64,000 nucleotides of DNA, taken from Ogataea parapolymorpha DL-1. Lineage: Eukaryota > Ascomycota > Pichiomycetes > Pichiales > Pichiaceae. The DNA lies in the NCBI RefSeq assembly GCF_000187245.1, contig NC_027865.1, forward strand, positions 310,001 to 374,000, given 5' to 3'. A program made the position numbers and the translations under genes. This document shows, piece by piece, positions 30,979 through 41,906 of the stretch (positions within the stretch are counted from its first letter, which is position 1; each line of letters starts with the position of its first letter). The notes beneath the pieces are model-generated. The model was not told where the DNA came from. It searched no databases and worked only from the letters and a program-made list of their open reading frames with translations.

Positions 30979-31643
30979 TTTTCGAAGGATTTTGGAACTC
31001 CAATTGCATTCAAATCACAATTCTTAACGGCTACAAATAATAAGCTTCGCTAAGTTGGTGGGTAACCTCAAGAGCTGTTCGAGCCTTTAAAGATCCATCA
31101 AGTTTGGCTCCCTTCTAAATTGCGGTAATATCCAAATATCAAATGTCAAATTCTGTATTCAAATTTGACTCAACATTAATTCTGCAACTTTATATCAATT
31201 TTCAAACCTAATTGATTGAAATAGATTTCGGACCTTTGCAGGATAATTTTCTTTCCCACAATGATATACAACGGAAATGGAGATACGTTGGAAATGATTC
31301 TTTGCAAACTAATATTAATAGCGTACAAATCTAGATGACTTTGATGGATTACTTTGATGGATTACTTAGTAGACTTTCCGCCTCAGGAATTACCAAAGGT
31401 AAAATTCTATGTGGGAACAATTCCTTTAGGTTTAAGTAGCATTTTAGATGTTGAACGCGGTTCTGCCATGTTAGGTCTACAAAAGCCCATCAATAAAACT
31501 TAGACACGATTTATGACTACTTTATTATGATTTTGAATGAACATTTCGAGCTACATAAAAACAATAATCCGTACAAAACGGGTGAGAGGGTATATCAGGT
31601 CGACCTTTTGCTAAGTTCTAGCAGTCTATCACATACATGTATC
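30979..31643. other. Gene-free flank between tRNA-Pro and the left solo LTR
   Basis: 665 bp, AT-rich, with no open frame I can support. A tandem pair of the 13-mer TTTGATGGATTAC occurs near 31340-31366. Confidence 0.4.
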
Positions 31644-31926
31644 TGTTGCAACTTAGTTTTGATAAGTATAATTTTTACAGTCATTATTCTTCCTTCAATA
31701 ATGTGACTATGTATCCGATAGTTAATATCTCTGGTATACCTAAGTCCCTCACTTATAAGTGGGATATGACAAACGCTTATATATCATTTGGTCAGTCTCA
31801 TATGTGATCCAGATTTGTATCATCTGAATCTGATGCACATACTATGCATGTGCTAAGACCGATAAACCTTCATATCAGAATAAGCCGCACAGTCATGATA
31901 TAATCTGTGATTATCCTATTTCAACA
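31644..31926 (-). repeat. Solo LTR, older Ty1/copia family, with GTATC target duplication
   Basis: 283 bp bounded by TGTTG and CAACA and flanked on both sides by the same 5 bp, GTATC (31639-31643 and 31927-31931). On the minus strand it shares the TGTGCGGCTTA box, a TATATAA promoter-like box and an ATG about 40 nt before its 3' end with the copy at 41629-41906. It also shares terminal bases and the TGTGCGGCT box with the LTR of the full-length element. No internal sequence is attached, so it arose by LTR-LTR recombination. Confidence 0.88.
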
Positions 31927-34900
31927 GTATCGGAGGTACACAGTAGAAACATTGAAGAAAATGTAGCGTCAATAATTCAAACATCGTATACATCTGCTTG
32001 AGAAAATCAAAAGGAAAACCTCACTCTTTTCATATCCATTGAATAAACAAAGCGCAGAATGTTGTGAAACCACTTGTCTCACACTGGAATAGATGAGTAA
32101 CTTCGGATAACTCGTAGGGATAATTCTATCAAATTCCAAGATCTTATCTTTGGCGCTTGCACGACCATCTGAGCTTGTTAAGTGTAGTGACGTAGGAGCT
32201 CTGCTATTTTATACAACTTGTGTTGATAAAACCCATAAACGTTATCCCTGGCCAAGCCTATCTTCAATTTAGGATGAAACGCATACTGCGATATCACAAC
32301 TAGCTGAGTGGTATCTAATAGAGAATCCACAGTAGATAAACTCAAAGGTAACTCTGGCAATGCATGAACACTCCTTTTCAAGTATTGAGTAAATTTAGTG
32401 TCATCTATGACAAGGATAGAAGAGAGTAAAGTCAGTCCTTCAGTCTAATCTCTCGGTATATATAGAAAATCCTAGTTGGAATACCGAATAATAGATTTGT
32501 CGTCAACCATAAGGATTAATACCACATCAGCTACCACATCAACTTCGCGCATGCTGATACCTGCGACATTAACATCTACAACTTCCACTTCGGATCCGAA
32601 TTTACATCATTGCATCTTTGATATTGCTAAAAAAAAATACACTAAGAGCTCTAATCTTGTTGGAATCATACATGGATATGTCTCTTTGAAATATCATGCA
32701 TCCTATTTTGGTCTGTAGGGTGTAATTAACTCAAAGTTTAGTATGTAAAAAAATATAAACCATCCGATTTGAAAAAAAGCTTACCACAAATCTAAACGTG
32801 CTCATAATCTTTAATAGGCACACTAGAGAGTAGTCACCTAAGTAATCTCTAACACCGGCTCAGAAGTTTATAGGCAAACCCTGTAAATAATTGATGAAAA
32901 ATCAACCCTCAATTGCGATTCCCGATATCAAAATATCAGCTACGACAAACCAAAACGTGGTTTAGTTGATGAGGGCTGTTTCCAATTGAAAGTTTTATAA
33001 AGAGAAGAAGAATCAGCAAGTTTCTGCAGTGCATCGCGGATGACTCCCATCATAAGCCAGCTCGAATACTTGTTGATAAAATAAATACAGAAGAACGAGT
33101 GTGAGGTGTTATGAAATGTATTGGACACGGGTTTTTCATAATGCTCTGCTAGGCAGTACAAGGAATTATCGACTAACCAAAAAATTTGTGTATTATGGGG
33201 TATTCAACGATGGGGGCTTGAATTCTCAAACAAGAATCTACCGCATTGCATGGTACATCAAATGCAATGGCAGTTCTCTTGTTGAACTGCCAACAAAAGC
33301 AATTCATGCTGGAGGGTTCGTGTTTGGCTATTTGACTAGTAGATTTGACTTGACGACTGTTTTTATCCATGTCACACAACATCAAGGTAGTGGTCTCCTC
33401 ATATAGTTTTTTTGTACAAATCATCTTGAGCCGCAGACCTTTCAAGTTGGGACTGAACGTTATCAGAACAACTATCTCAGTCGTGTATCTATCATAAGTT
33501 TTTGAATTTATCTTTAATCAGCAAGGGATAAGCGTAGCTTCTGGAAGTGTGTTTATCAACAATAGGTCTAACAATGCTTGCCCGGAGTTTGCTCAAGATT
33601 TAAGTGATTTTTCTGAATGTGGTCCCTGATCCGAGGATAATAGGTTGAATGCTAATTTAACTCCATGGTGCTGGTGTTACTCACTTGTGAAGTTGTGGTA
33701 TTGGAGATGCAAATTTCAGTTGATTCCAAAGCCTTGTGACCTTGTCAGCCATACAAGCTCGTCCATTACATTTCCATTGCTAAGTATTTGACATTAGTGG
33801 ATCGTGAGGTCACTGTGGCTTGTTTGTTTGACCTCCATGTAATACGAACAGTCGCAAGTATTCATACGTACCCAAGTGGTAGCTCATGACTGTTTACACC
33901 TCTCCGATCTCTATCGTCGTACCCTACAATTCACACTTGGGGGCTTCAGTCTTAAGAGAACAATCATCAGGCGTGTTTTTCAGATTCTTGAGCGAACGCT
34001 TAACTCCGGCTAATAGCAAGTCGCTTGGCTTCCGAAACCATCTCTTCAAGTTGGAAACGACAAATGCAATGTCAATCCGAACCGAACAATCCAGGAGCAA
34101 ACAACATTTTTTCTACCGGCGTACTCTGATTGTGGTGGTGGTCTGCAAAATCCACAGTTCAGCGGTCGAGAGAACACAGGGTAGTCAAACACTGTAAGGC
34201 TGAAGTCCATAATCCAACATGGAGCATATATAGATGAAGAGGTCGAGAGAAATAAGGATTACGTAAATCTGTGTTCATACCAAAAGTAAAAATAATGCGA
34301 AATCTGTAAAGGTCTTCTATCTCAACGTGTAAGCACTAGAGATGTTGCGCACATCTGATTGCAGTACAAGGGGCAATCGAGCGCAGGGAAAAATCAACAT
34401 TAAGGTTAATATATATATTAGAAGATTACAGGCTCGGCAGATGCTCTACCGGTTGTGAGTTTTCTGAATCCTCGAGATTTATGGACTGAATTAACTTTAG
34501 TTTTCCGAGTCATGCACAAAAGAGCTTGCTTGAACCCATAAAAGCCTTTGTAATTTGTCAGCTCAATAGACTTTGTCTTCTGCACTGCTGACAATGAAAC
34601 CAGGGAGCTGATTCATACAGACTCCATCGAAAGAACACAATCCAAAAAGGTGGTCGTGACATGCATCTAATGTTTCTGCATTCTACGATATTGAGCTACA
34701 AGTGTTAATAAAAAACCAAACAGCTTAAATTACTGACACTAAAGATCGGGCAATGTTAGTCTGTTGAGCTTGCACCTCCTTTATTATGCACAATTCCCTG
34801 GAGAAGAGTTCCTCGATGCTTCTTTATCTGAAGGCGGGATCTAGAATAATTTGCAAGAAACCAAGTAAATCACAGCATACCATTCGTCAGTGGATCGCTC

Positions 34901-35828
34901 GAAATGTTGAGAGGCCAGCTAGTTTTGGACAGATGATTGGCGGGGGGAAGTTTTTCCTCAAAATCAGACTTCATTACCGGAGCAAGAGCTCGAAACCTAT
35001 CGGGAAATGGAATGTGAGGTGGATGGAGTTGCTGTTAAACTGAACTGAACTGGAGTCAGATTCCAGAAACATCTGAGTCGCTCAGGAAATCATCAGGAGA
35101 TGGTGGGCTGCGAGATTCCGAAGGAAAGTCAGATGTCGACGAGGAAGCCCCGAATAGAAAGCTTTCGTAAGCGTCTCCCAAATCTTAGTTGCGGCTAGAG
35201 CACAGCAGATTCCGGTTCCAGAAACGGTGCAGCACTAGGCTTGTCTGAGTTGGACCTCAAACTGTGTGGTGCTGATCCAACAAAAAAGAGACCGGGAGGT
35301 GGAATAGAAAGCGCGACTCCACTGTCGCAACAGAACCACTAGAGACACGACCTCTTTGTAATCTTTCAGCTGGTGGTTAAGTTATACAGTGCTTCGAAGC
35401 ATAAGTGCTGTTGCTCTAGCAGTGGTGTAACTTGCAATCTATCCTGAATTGAAAGGTACGTACTACAGCATATAACGTATGAAACCATGTTCTGTGAGCC
35501 ACTTTCAAAAACGTAGAATTAGAGCTATTATCACCTAAGCTGAAATCGTTTACGGGCGCAGCGGGTATAGTTTGCCTTGGATTTCTCGGATAAGACAACA
35601 AAACTAGAAGCAATTCCTATGCGTTAGTTGGTTAGGCATCAGGATTCCATGAGTCGAATCCACCTATTTTATTAACTAGCTTCAACAATGATTTCTCATT
35701 CCAGGCTAAAAGCTATCATAGTGCCAACATCTCTGCTTACAACTAATTGAACCTCGGGTTTCTTAGAAATTTTACAGCTACAAATCTTATTCATGCTTTT
35801 CACAAACTTATGTGAGCATACACACTCA
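31927..35828. other. 3.9 kb of gene-free DNA left of the Ty element
   Basis: No conserved protein or RNA gene seen. A TATATATAG box with a short Ser/Thr-rich frame is at ~32455-32718. Open frames at 33101-33406 and 33886-34197 look like chance. The stretch 34786-35160 is more G/C-rich and has protein-like segments in two frames, possibly a decayed gene. A fragment resembling tRNA A and B boxes lies at ~35611-35665. Confidence 0.35.
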
Positions 35829-36092
35829 TGTTGAATTGTTGCTTTTGTAACTCTACGTTCCATTATTATGTAGTGTTGTTTCTTCTTAAAAAAAAAACCT
35901 CAATCTTAAGTCTTACATATTGTTTCCTTTTATAGTTTTAGAATCTTCAGCTTCTTGAAACCATTCTAAAACATCATTACCTAATCAGAATTCTGATAAC
36001 GAATTCTTATTGTTAATGCAGGAACAATGTATGCATGATCTGAGCCGCACATCGTGGATGACGTAATCATATCTGAATTACTTATTCCAACA
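35829..36092 (-). repeat. 3' LTR of the Ty1/copia element
   Basis: 264 bp, TGTTG...CAACA, apparently identical to 40214-40477. Preceded in element orientation by the purine-rich tract AAGGGGGAG (36093-36101), the plus-strand primer. Confidence 0.95.
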
Positions 36093-36101
36093 CTCCCCCT
36101 T
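36093..36101 (-). other. Polypurine tract
   Basis: AAGGGGGAG on the minus strand, directly abutting the 3' LTR and overlapping the gag-pol stop codon region. This is the expected position for the plus-strand DNA primer. Confidence 0.85.
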
Positions 36102-39100
36102 AATTCAGACTATGGTGATTTATTTTAAAACCCATTGCTTCTCGTAGATATTCAAATTGTGGTCTGGCTAATCCTTTTGTGAATATGTCTGCTATCATAT
36201 GATGAGTATCCATATGTTTGAGAACGAACTTATTTCTCTGAAGAGTCTCTCTTATATGATGATGTCTGATATCAATATGCTTTGTTCTTGGATGGGCATG
36301 TGGATGATTTGCCAATGATATACAACTAGTGTTATCACTCCAGATAACTGGGATTGATTCCAGTTTTAGATCTATCTGATTAATCAGTTGATCTAACCAT
36401 AGAAGTTCTTTGACACCGTCAGATAGTGCTATGTATTCGGCTTCAGTTGTGGATAATGCCACCACTTCTTGTTTCTTAGACCTCCAAGTTATTGGGGAAT
36501 CGCCAAGCATAAACACATATCCGGACGTTGACTTTCTATCTTCTTTAGATCCTCCCCAATCTGCATCTGTATATCCAGTAAGCTTAAATGACTGCCTTCG
36601 TTGGTATGTAATGCCCATATTCATAGATCCTTTGAGATATCTCAACAAGTGTTTGACACCACGCATGTGTTCTTCCAATGGTGTCTGCATATATCTGCTT
36701 AAATAAGAGACAGCATATGATATATCAGGCCTTCCCGTATTAGCAGCAAACAATAGCTTCCCCACCAGGCTGCGATACTCAGTGATATCAGAACCATCCA
36801 GAGGAGAGGAATCCATCAAGTAGGTAGAAGATGCAAAAGGAATGTGCACTGGATTGCAGTCCAGCATGCCAGTGTGCTGTAGAAGCTGGAAGATATAACT
36901 GTGAAGAGACAAATGAACTTGAGAAGAAGTTTGAGTAATGTCCATGCCCAGAAAGCGCTGCACTGGACCCAGGTCCTTCATATGAAAATGAGAGGAGAGA
37001 AGGTCTTTAGCCCAACGACACGCACGGTCAGATTGACTCAAAAGTAGAAGATCATCAACATACAGACCAATAAGAACAACAGAGAACTCCTTAGTAGCAG
37101 GTTTCATGTAGACCCCATATTCCGGAAGTGTTTTAACAAAGCCAGCCTTTTGGAGAACAGAATCAATTTTCTGGTTCCAACAGAGAGGTGCTTGTTTCAG
37201 GCCATAAAGACTTTTCTGCAAGCGACAGACTTTATGTTCCCCACCAGTTTCAATGAACCCTGGTGGTTGAGACATGTATATCGTTTCACGTAAGTCACCA
37301 TTGAGAAAGGCGGTTGTGACGTCCATTTGATGAATGGTCAGTCGAAATTGAGCAGCAAGTGCAAGAAGAATCCGAACACTATCATAACGAATAACCGGAC
37401 TGAAGGTTTCATGATAGTCAAGACCATTGATCTGGCGGAAGCCTTGAGCAACTAGACGTGCCTTGTAAGTGGGTGGAGAAGTCCCATCTTTGATAGTGAA
37501 AACCCAGCGACATCCAAGAATATGAGAGTGAGCAGGAGGATCCGTAAGAGTCCAGCTGTGATTAGACAGTTGGGCATCAATCTCTGTTTGCATAGCCTTG
37601 CGCCAATGGTCAGCAGCAGGGAGTTGAAGAGCCTCTTCATGCGTCGTCGGAATAGGTTCCGAGAACTGAAGCGTGCCAGCAAAGTGGCGTTTCTTCTGAG
37701 GTCCGAACAATGCCGGAGAATGCGGACGACGAGTCGGGATAGATGACCTCGGAACAGGAATGAGTGATCGTTCAACCGGTATATTGTCACGAGTCCAGGT
37801 GAGTAGTCGCGAGGAGGGAGCCGTACACGACTCAGTGTCGGACAGAAGTCTGATGGGAGTTAACGAATCACATGAAGACTCGGACGGTTCCTGGATGATT
37901 GGAACAGATGGAGGAGTCGTCGACACGATGATGGACGACTCATCAGGGAGGGGAGAGAGCATCCGTGCAGTGTCAAGCGCATCATCCCAATCCGAAGGAG
38001 AAGATGCCGGAGAAGGCGAACTCTCAGGTTGTTGCACGAGCTGGGGTGGAGACAACGAATCCAGGTCTGACGCATCTGGAAGAATGGGATCGGAGTCAAT
38101 CTGATTAGGCTCCGGATGAACACCCTGTGTGGACCATAAGCCACCGACCTCTGAAGCATGCAACCGAGGAGATGATGAAAGAGAGAGATCTTTACCAGGA
38201 AAGATTGATTCATGAAATTTGACGTCGTGCGAGATATAGACTTTATTGGCCGGTGGATAAAACACACGATACCCCTTATGTTGAGGTCCAAAACCAACAA
38301 AGATACACTCAAGGGCAGTATCAGAAAGTTTAGATTCCCGTAGGTGTGAGGGAATAAGTGCGAAGCACTGACAGCCAAAAGTATGAAGAAAAGATGGATC
38401 AGGTGAGTATCCATACCATTTGGAAAAGGGTGTTTCGGGAGACCGAGTTGAGGGCAGGCGATTAATATAGGTCTCCGCCGCTTTGACTGCCTCTGACCAA
38501 AAGGAATCAGGAAGCGAAGCTGCCGTAAGAAGAGTACGGGCTTTCTCTTGAAGATATCGATGCATGCGTTCAACCACTCCATTTTGAGAGGAGTTATACG
38601 GAACGGTAAGTTGGTGGTGTATACCTTTGGTAGTCAGAAAGTTAGCCAATGACGTATTGCAGAATTCACCTCCATTATCAGTCCGTAGATTAGCCACTCG
38701 ATATCCAGCTTTACTAAAGTGATTTTCAGCTTGAGTAATGAAGAACTGGATGTGTTCAGAGGACTGGCTTTTCTTGGCAAGAGGATAAACTTGAACAAAT
38801 CCAGAGTGGTGATCAACAATGGTTAACATATACCTTTCTCCAGTCCGACTCTCAGGAAAAGGACCAGAAAGATCCGCACCGATAGTGTGGAGTGGATTAG
38901 GAATCACAGACTGACTCTGTTTGGAATACCGTTTGACACCACGACCTTTCTCACACGCACTGCATTGAAGATGAGAAAGATTTGGGATGCCTAGTTGTCG
39001 CATGATGGGTTTAGACGGATGACCAAGCTTTGTGTGAAGTTCCATGCTCGAAGAAAGAGCTTCAGCAACGCAAACGGTGGGAGTGAAACGATAGAGATCA

Positions 39101-40248
39101 TGTCCAATCCCGGATCCAAGTAAATGATGAGTCGAACTCTCATAAATATAGTCCGCTTCAATTGAAAATTTGAATCCATGGCGAGCAGCTGCTCTTAGGG
39201 ACACCAAATTGCGTCGAGCTTCGGGTACATAAAGCACGTCATGTAGGATAAGGTTTCTACCCGTGGTGGTAATAAACTTGACTTGACCGATACCGGAGAC
39301 ACGTGTCGAAAGCTTACCAATACCCTGAAGGGTACCAGTTGTTGGAGTAAATTCACAAAAATGAGACCGATTATTCGATATATGTGAAGTAGCACCACTG
39401 TCTAGCCAGTATTGATGAATATCGACTGGACCAATAGCACTAGATGACATCATGCCCCAGGATTTCTCTTGAGGTGGTCCGGATAGTTTCTGAACATCGG
39501 AAACAGGAATAGGACACTGGGGAAAAGAATGACCTGAATGACCACATCTTGAGCATCCCTTTGACTTGGGAGTCTTATGATGTGGGGTCCGTTTCGTGAG
39601 GTGTTTCACAGTAAAAGCTGAGCTCGAGGGCGGACCAGTCATGCTCATCTCTTGCTGTTTGAAAACTGTCAACAAGTGAGCAGCGCTCGTAGAGAAATCA
39701 TGGTCTCGATAAAGGAGATCTTGGCCCTTCGTATTACCACTGAGAGAAATGGCAGCATAACAGATAATTTCGGACGCAGTATATCTACGGATATGATTGT
39801 CGTAGAAATCTTCAAGAGCTTCAATAACGTCCCTGTTAGGCTGGGAGGTGGTCAAGACATTTAAAAGTCGACCAATGGCAACACATTTGTCAAATGGGTT
39901 AGACGCACCATATAATTGAGAATATCTCTGGATTGCAGCCAATCCATGAAGTGGCACTTCTTTCCGAACGCGTGCGGAAACAGTTTGTTGTATAACAACA
40001 TACAACAAATCATTAAGATCAGCTTCAGTAACATCTTCCTCGTAGATAACTGAAGGGTCACGAAATTCACCCGTAGTAAAGAATGAGTCAAGACCAGGGG
40101 CACGTGTCATAAGAAAGTCCATGATATGTTGATGCCACGTAAAGTAGTTACTTGAGCCTTGAAGTTTGTTTTCTTCTTCAAGACGCCAAGTGAGCAACAT
40201 TGAGCTCATAACCTGTTGAATTGTTGCTTTTGTAACTCTACGTTCCAT
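36100..40248 (-). CDS. Gag-Pol polyprotein of the Ty1/copia element
   Basis: 1382 residues in one frame. Gag carries a CX2CX4HX4C zinc knuckle (CSRCGHSGHSFPQC, ~232). Protease active site is LDSGATSH (~280). Integrase has the HHCC region (HTKLGHPSK ... CSACEKG, ~408-438) and the DDE core (GADLSGPFP, TDNGGEF, VVERMHR). Reverse transcriptase has LYVDDLLLL (~1068), and RNase H has TDADWGGS and AEYIALSDGVKELLWL (~1230-1290). The PR-IN-RT-RH order defines copia elements. Unlike Ty1 there is no frameshift between gag and pol. The first ATG (40246-40248) is inside the 5' LTR; a second ATG (40207-40209) lies in the primer-binding site. Confidence 0.95.
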   Translation of the reverse strand: MERRVTKATIQQVMSSMLLTWRLEEENKLQGSSNYFTWHQHIMDFLMTRAPGLDSFFTTGEFRDPSVIYEEDVTEADLNDLLYVVIQQTVSARVRKEVPLHGLAAIQRYSQLYGASNPFDKCVAIGRLLNVLTTSQPNRDVIEALEDFYDNHIRRYTASEIICYAAISLSGNTKGQDLLYRDHDFSTSAAHLLTVFKQQEMSMTGPPSSSAFTVKHLTKRTPHHKTPKSKGCSRCGHSGHSFPQCPIPVSDVQKLSGPPQEKSWGMMSSSAIGPVDIHQYWLDSGATSHISNNRSHFCEFTPTTGTLQGIGKLSTRVSGIGQVKFITTTGRNLILHDVLYVPEARRNLVSLRAAARHGFKFSIEADYIYESSTHHLLGSGIGHDLYRFTPTVCVAEALSSSMELHTKLGHPSKPIMRQLGIPNLSHLQCSACEKGRGVKRYSKQSQSVIPNPLHTIGADLSGPFPESRTGERYMLTIVDHHSGFVQVYPLAKKSQSSEHIQFFITQAENHFSKAGYRVANLRTDNGGEFCNTSLANFLTTKGIHHQLTVPYNSSQNGVVERMHRYLQEKARTLLTAASLPDSFWSEAVKAAETYINRLPSTRSPETPFSKWYGYSPDPSFLHTFGCQCFALIPSHLRESKLSDTALECIFVGFGPQHKGYRVFYPPANKVYISHDVKFHESIFPGKDLSLSSSPRLHASEVGGLWSTQGVHPEPNQIDSDPILPDASDLDSLSPPQLVQQPESSPSPASSPSDWDDALDTARMLSPLPDESSIIVSTTPPSVPIIQEPSESSCDSLTPIRLLSDTESCTAPSSRLLTWTRDNIPVERSLIPVPRSSIPTRRPHSPALFGPQKKRHFAGTLQFSEPIPTTHEEALQLPAADHWRKAMQTEIDAQLSNHSWTLTDPPAHSHILGCRWVFTIKDGTSPPTYKARLVAQGFRQINGLDYHETFSPVIRYDSVRILLALAAQFRLTIHQMDVTTAFLNGDLRETIYMSQPPGFIETGGEHKVCRLQKSLYGLKQAPLCWNQKIDSVLQKAGFVKTLPEYGVYMKPATKEFSVVLIGLYVDDLLLLSQSDRACRWAKDLLSSHFHMKDLGPVQRFLGMDITQTSSQVHLSLHSYIFQLLQHTGMLDCNPVHIPFASSTYLMDSSPLDGSDITEYRSLVGKLLFAANTGRPDISYAVSYLSRYMQTPLEEHMRGVKHLLRYLKGSMNMGITYQRRQSFKLTGYTDADWGGSKEDRKSTSGYVFMLGDSPITWRSKKQEVVALSTTEAEYIALSDGVKELLWLDQLINQIDLKLESIPVIWSDNTSCISLANHPHAHPRTKHIDIRHHHIRETLQRNKFVLKHMDTHHMIADIFTKGLARPQFEYLREAMGFKINHHSLN
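40204..40213 (-). other. Primer-binding site, initiator-tRNA anticodon-arm type
   Basis: GGTTATGAGC follows the 5' LTR immediately. It is complementary to the anticodon arm of eukaryotic initiator tRNA-Met (GCUCAUAACC), the half-tRNA primer used by Drosophila copia and yeast Ty5. It is not the 3'-end sequence TGGTAGCGCC used by Ty1. Confidence 0.8.
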
Positions 40249-40477
40249 TATTATGTAGTGTTGTTTCTTCTTAAAAAAAAAACCTCAATCTTAAGTCTTA
40301 CATATTGTTTCCTTTTATAGTTTTAGAATCTTCAGCTTCTTGAAACCATTCTAAAACATCATTACCTAATCAGAATTCTGATAACGAATTCTTATTGTTA
40401 ATGCAGGAACAATGTATGCATGATCTGAGCCGCACATCGTGGATGACGTAATCATATCTGAATTACTTATTCCAACA
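40214..40477 (-). repeat. 5' LTR of the Ty1/copia element
   Basis: 264 bp, TGTTG...CAACA; contains the first ATG of gag-pol 33 nt upstream of the LTR boundary. Followed on the plus strand by the ACTCA duplication. Confidence 0.95.
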
Positions 40478-40482
40478 ACTCA

Positions 40483-41628
40483 CGCCTCATTGGGATAAGA
40501 TAGATAAAAATCTAATTACAATGGGAGACTAATCATCTTATAGCGCAATCTATAAAGAGTGGAAAGTTGCCTAGTAGAAGAAGCCAAAGATGCAGTAATC
40601 AAACAACATTTCGGCTACTGAAGAAAAACTTTTGAAAAGTGTTTGCTTCCTGTTCGTATAGCACTGAAATGCGTCAAAATAGTATTTCCTCTCAAAAAAA
40701 CCAGCGAGTCTCAACTACATCGCTTGCTTATTATGATGTTCGAAGTACTAGACTTTTGTTTATGGATCCGATTAAAGATACATACTGAGGATACTCCTAT
40801 TGGGTCAACATGCAGACGAATATGTCCTACATAAGTCGTCCATACTGTTAAGTGTAGTCTTGCAAGTGTAAATAAATATCAAATCTCTGAATTGACAAAA
40901 CGATATCCCCTTTGATTATCTGAGATTGTTACTTTGCTCCTATATTTGAAACAGGTCATCACCAAACATCTTGCACTCCTTTCTTTATGTTGATCAAGGA
41001 TATACATCCTGACTTTTTGGTATTTCTCCTTCGTAAATTCTAAGGTAGTTAAAAGTTATATTTAATTATTGAGGATATATTTTGTTCTGTCCTCAAGCTA
41101 GCTGTCTGATTCCATTTCAAATCTGTTATATATTGGCGTATGATAAAATCTAACAGATATAACTGGAGTCTGAATGTGTTATAGAATGAATGCCCGTATT
41201 TGACTCAAGTTGCAGCTGTAAGGTACGCGCGTATATCGAATTTCTGAACCACGTTCAGGACTGACGATCAAATACTCCCACCTGTATATATCTTTCAAGC
41301 ATTGATTTATGTTTCGACCTTAGATGCTTCTTTAAGTTTGTTTCAGACTTACATTATCGGAATCAACAAAACCTTACAATCAAGTGTACAATGGATGAGT
41401 ACCATCTAACAGATCTTTAAAATATATCGTAATGACTTATGTTGTTCAAATTTATATTGTTCTGATAATGCGGTAATTTAGTTTTATCCAAATCCCTTGA
41501 GACTCACTTGCATCATTTCATTATAGTAAGACTACAAATCTTCAATAAACCTATTAGTCAGTTAGTCAAAAATGAACATACCAATGGTTGATCCTGGTAT
41601 TGTGAAATAGCCACAAGACGCTATATCG
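40483..41628. other. Gene-free DNA right of the Ty element
   Basis: 1.1 kb, AT-rich, no supported gene. Its last ~80 bp contain a 60-bp segment (from ~41548) that recurs imperfectly at ~42100. Confidence 0.35.
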
Positions 41629-41906
41629 TGTTGAGATAGTCATAGATTATATCATGGCTGTGCGGCTTATCGTGATATGAAGGTTTACCGGTCTTGACAC
41701 ATGCATAGTGTGAGTACATTCTCAGATTATGCAAATCTGGGAATGCATATGGGACTAACCAAATAATATATAAGGGTGTGTCATATCCCACTTATAAGCG
41801 AGGGACTAAGGTATACCAAAGATATTAACTATCTGATACATATTCACACTATTGAAGGGAGAGCAATGACTGTAGACATTACATTTATCAAAAGAAAGTT
41901 TCAACA
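41629..41906 (+). repeat. Solo LTR, same older copia family, with TATCG target duplication
   Basis: 278 bp from TGTTG to CAACA, flanked by TATCG on both sides (41624-41628 and 41907-41911). By eye roughly three quarters or more of its bases match the reverse complement of 31644-31926, including the TCATATCCCACTTATAAG and GGTATACCA blocks. It carries an ATATATAAG box and an ATG opening a frame that runs through the LTR end, as in the full-length element. Confidence 0.88.

Larger units (their letters stand above)
35829..40477 (-). mobile_element. Intact Ty1/copia (Pseudoviridae) LTR retrotransposon, 4649 bp
   Basis: Full-length element on the minus strand: 5' LTR 40214-40477, one gag-pol frame, polypurine tract, 3' LTR 35829-36092. 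The LTRs are 264 bp each and I see no difference between them. Both are bounded by TGTTG/CAACA. Target duplication is ACTCA (35824-35828 and 40478-40482). Identical LTRs, an uninterrupted 1382-codon frame and a perfect duplication indicate a recent and possibly active insertion. Confidence 0.95.

Noticed and set aside
33101..34197. Two ~100-codon frames in the gene desert
   Set aside because: No domains, low-complexity-free but random-looking composition, no splice or promoter support.
37860..38582. 240-codon minus-strand frame inside the Ty element
   Set aside because: Alternative frame of gag-pol; the copia domains are in the long frame.
31644..41906. 280-bp inverted repeat flanking a core, read at first as centromeric inverted arms
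   Set aside because: Both copies end in TGTTG/CAACA and each has a separate perfect 5-bp target duplication, so they are independent solo LTRs and not arms of a duplicated structure.
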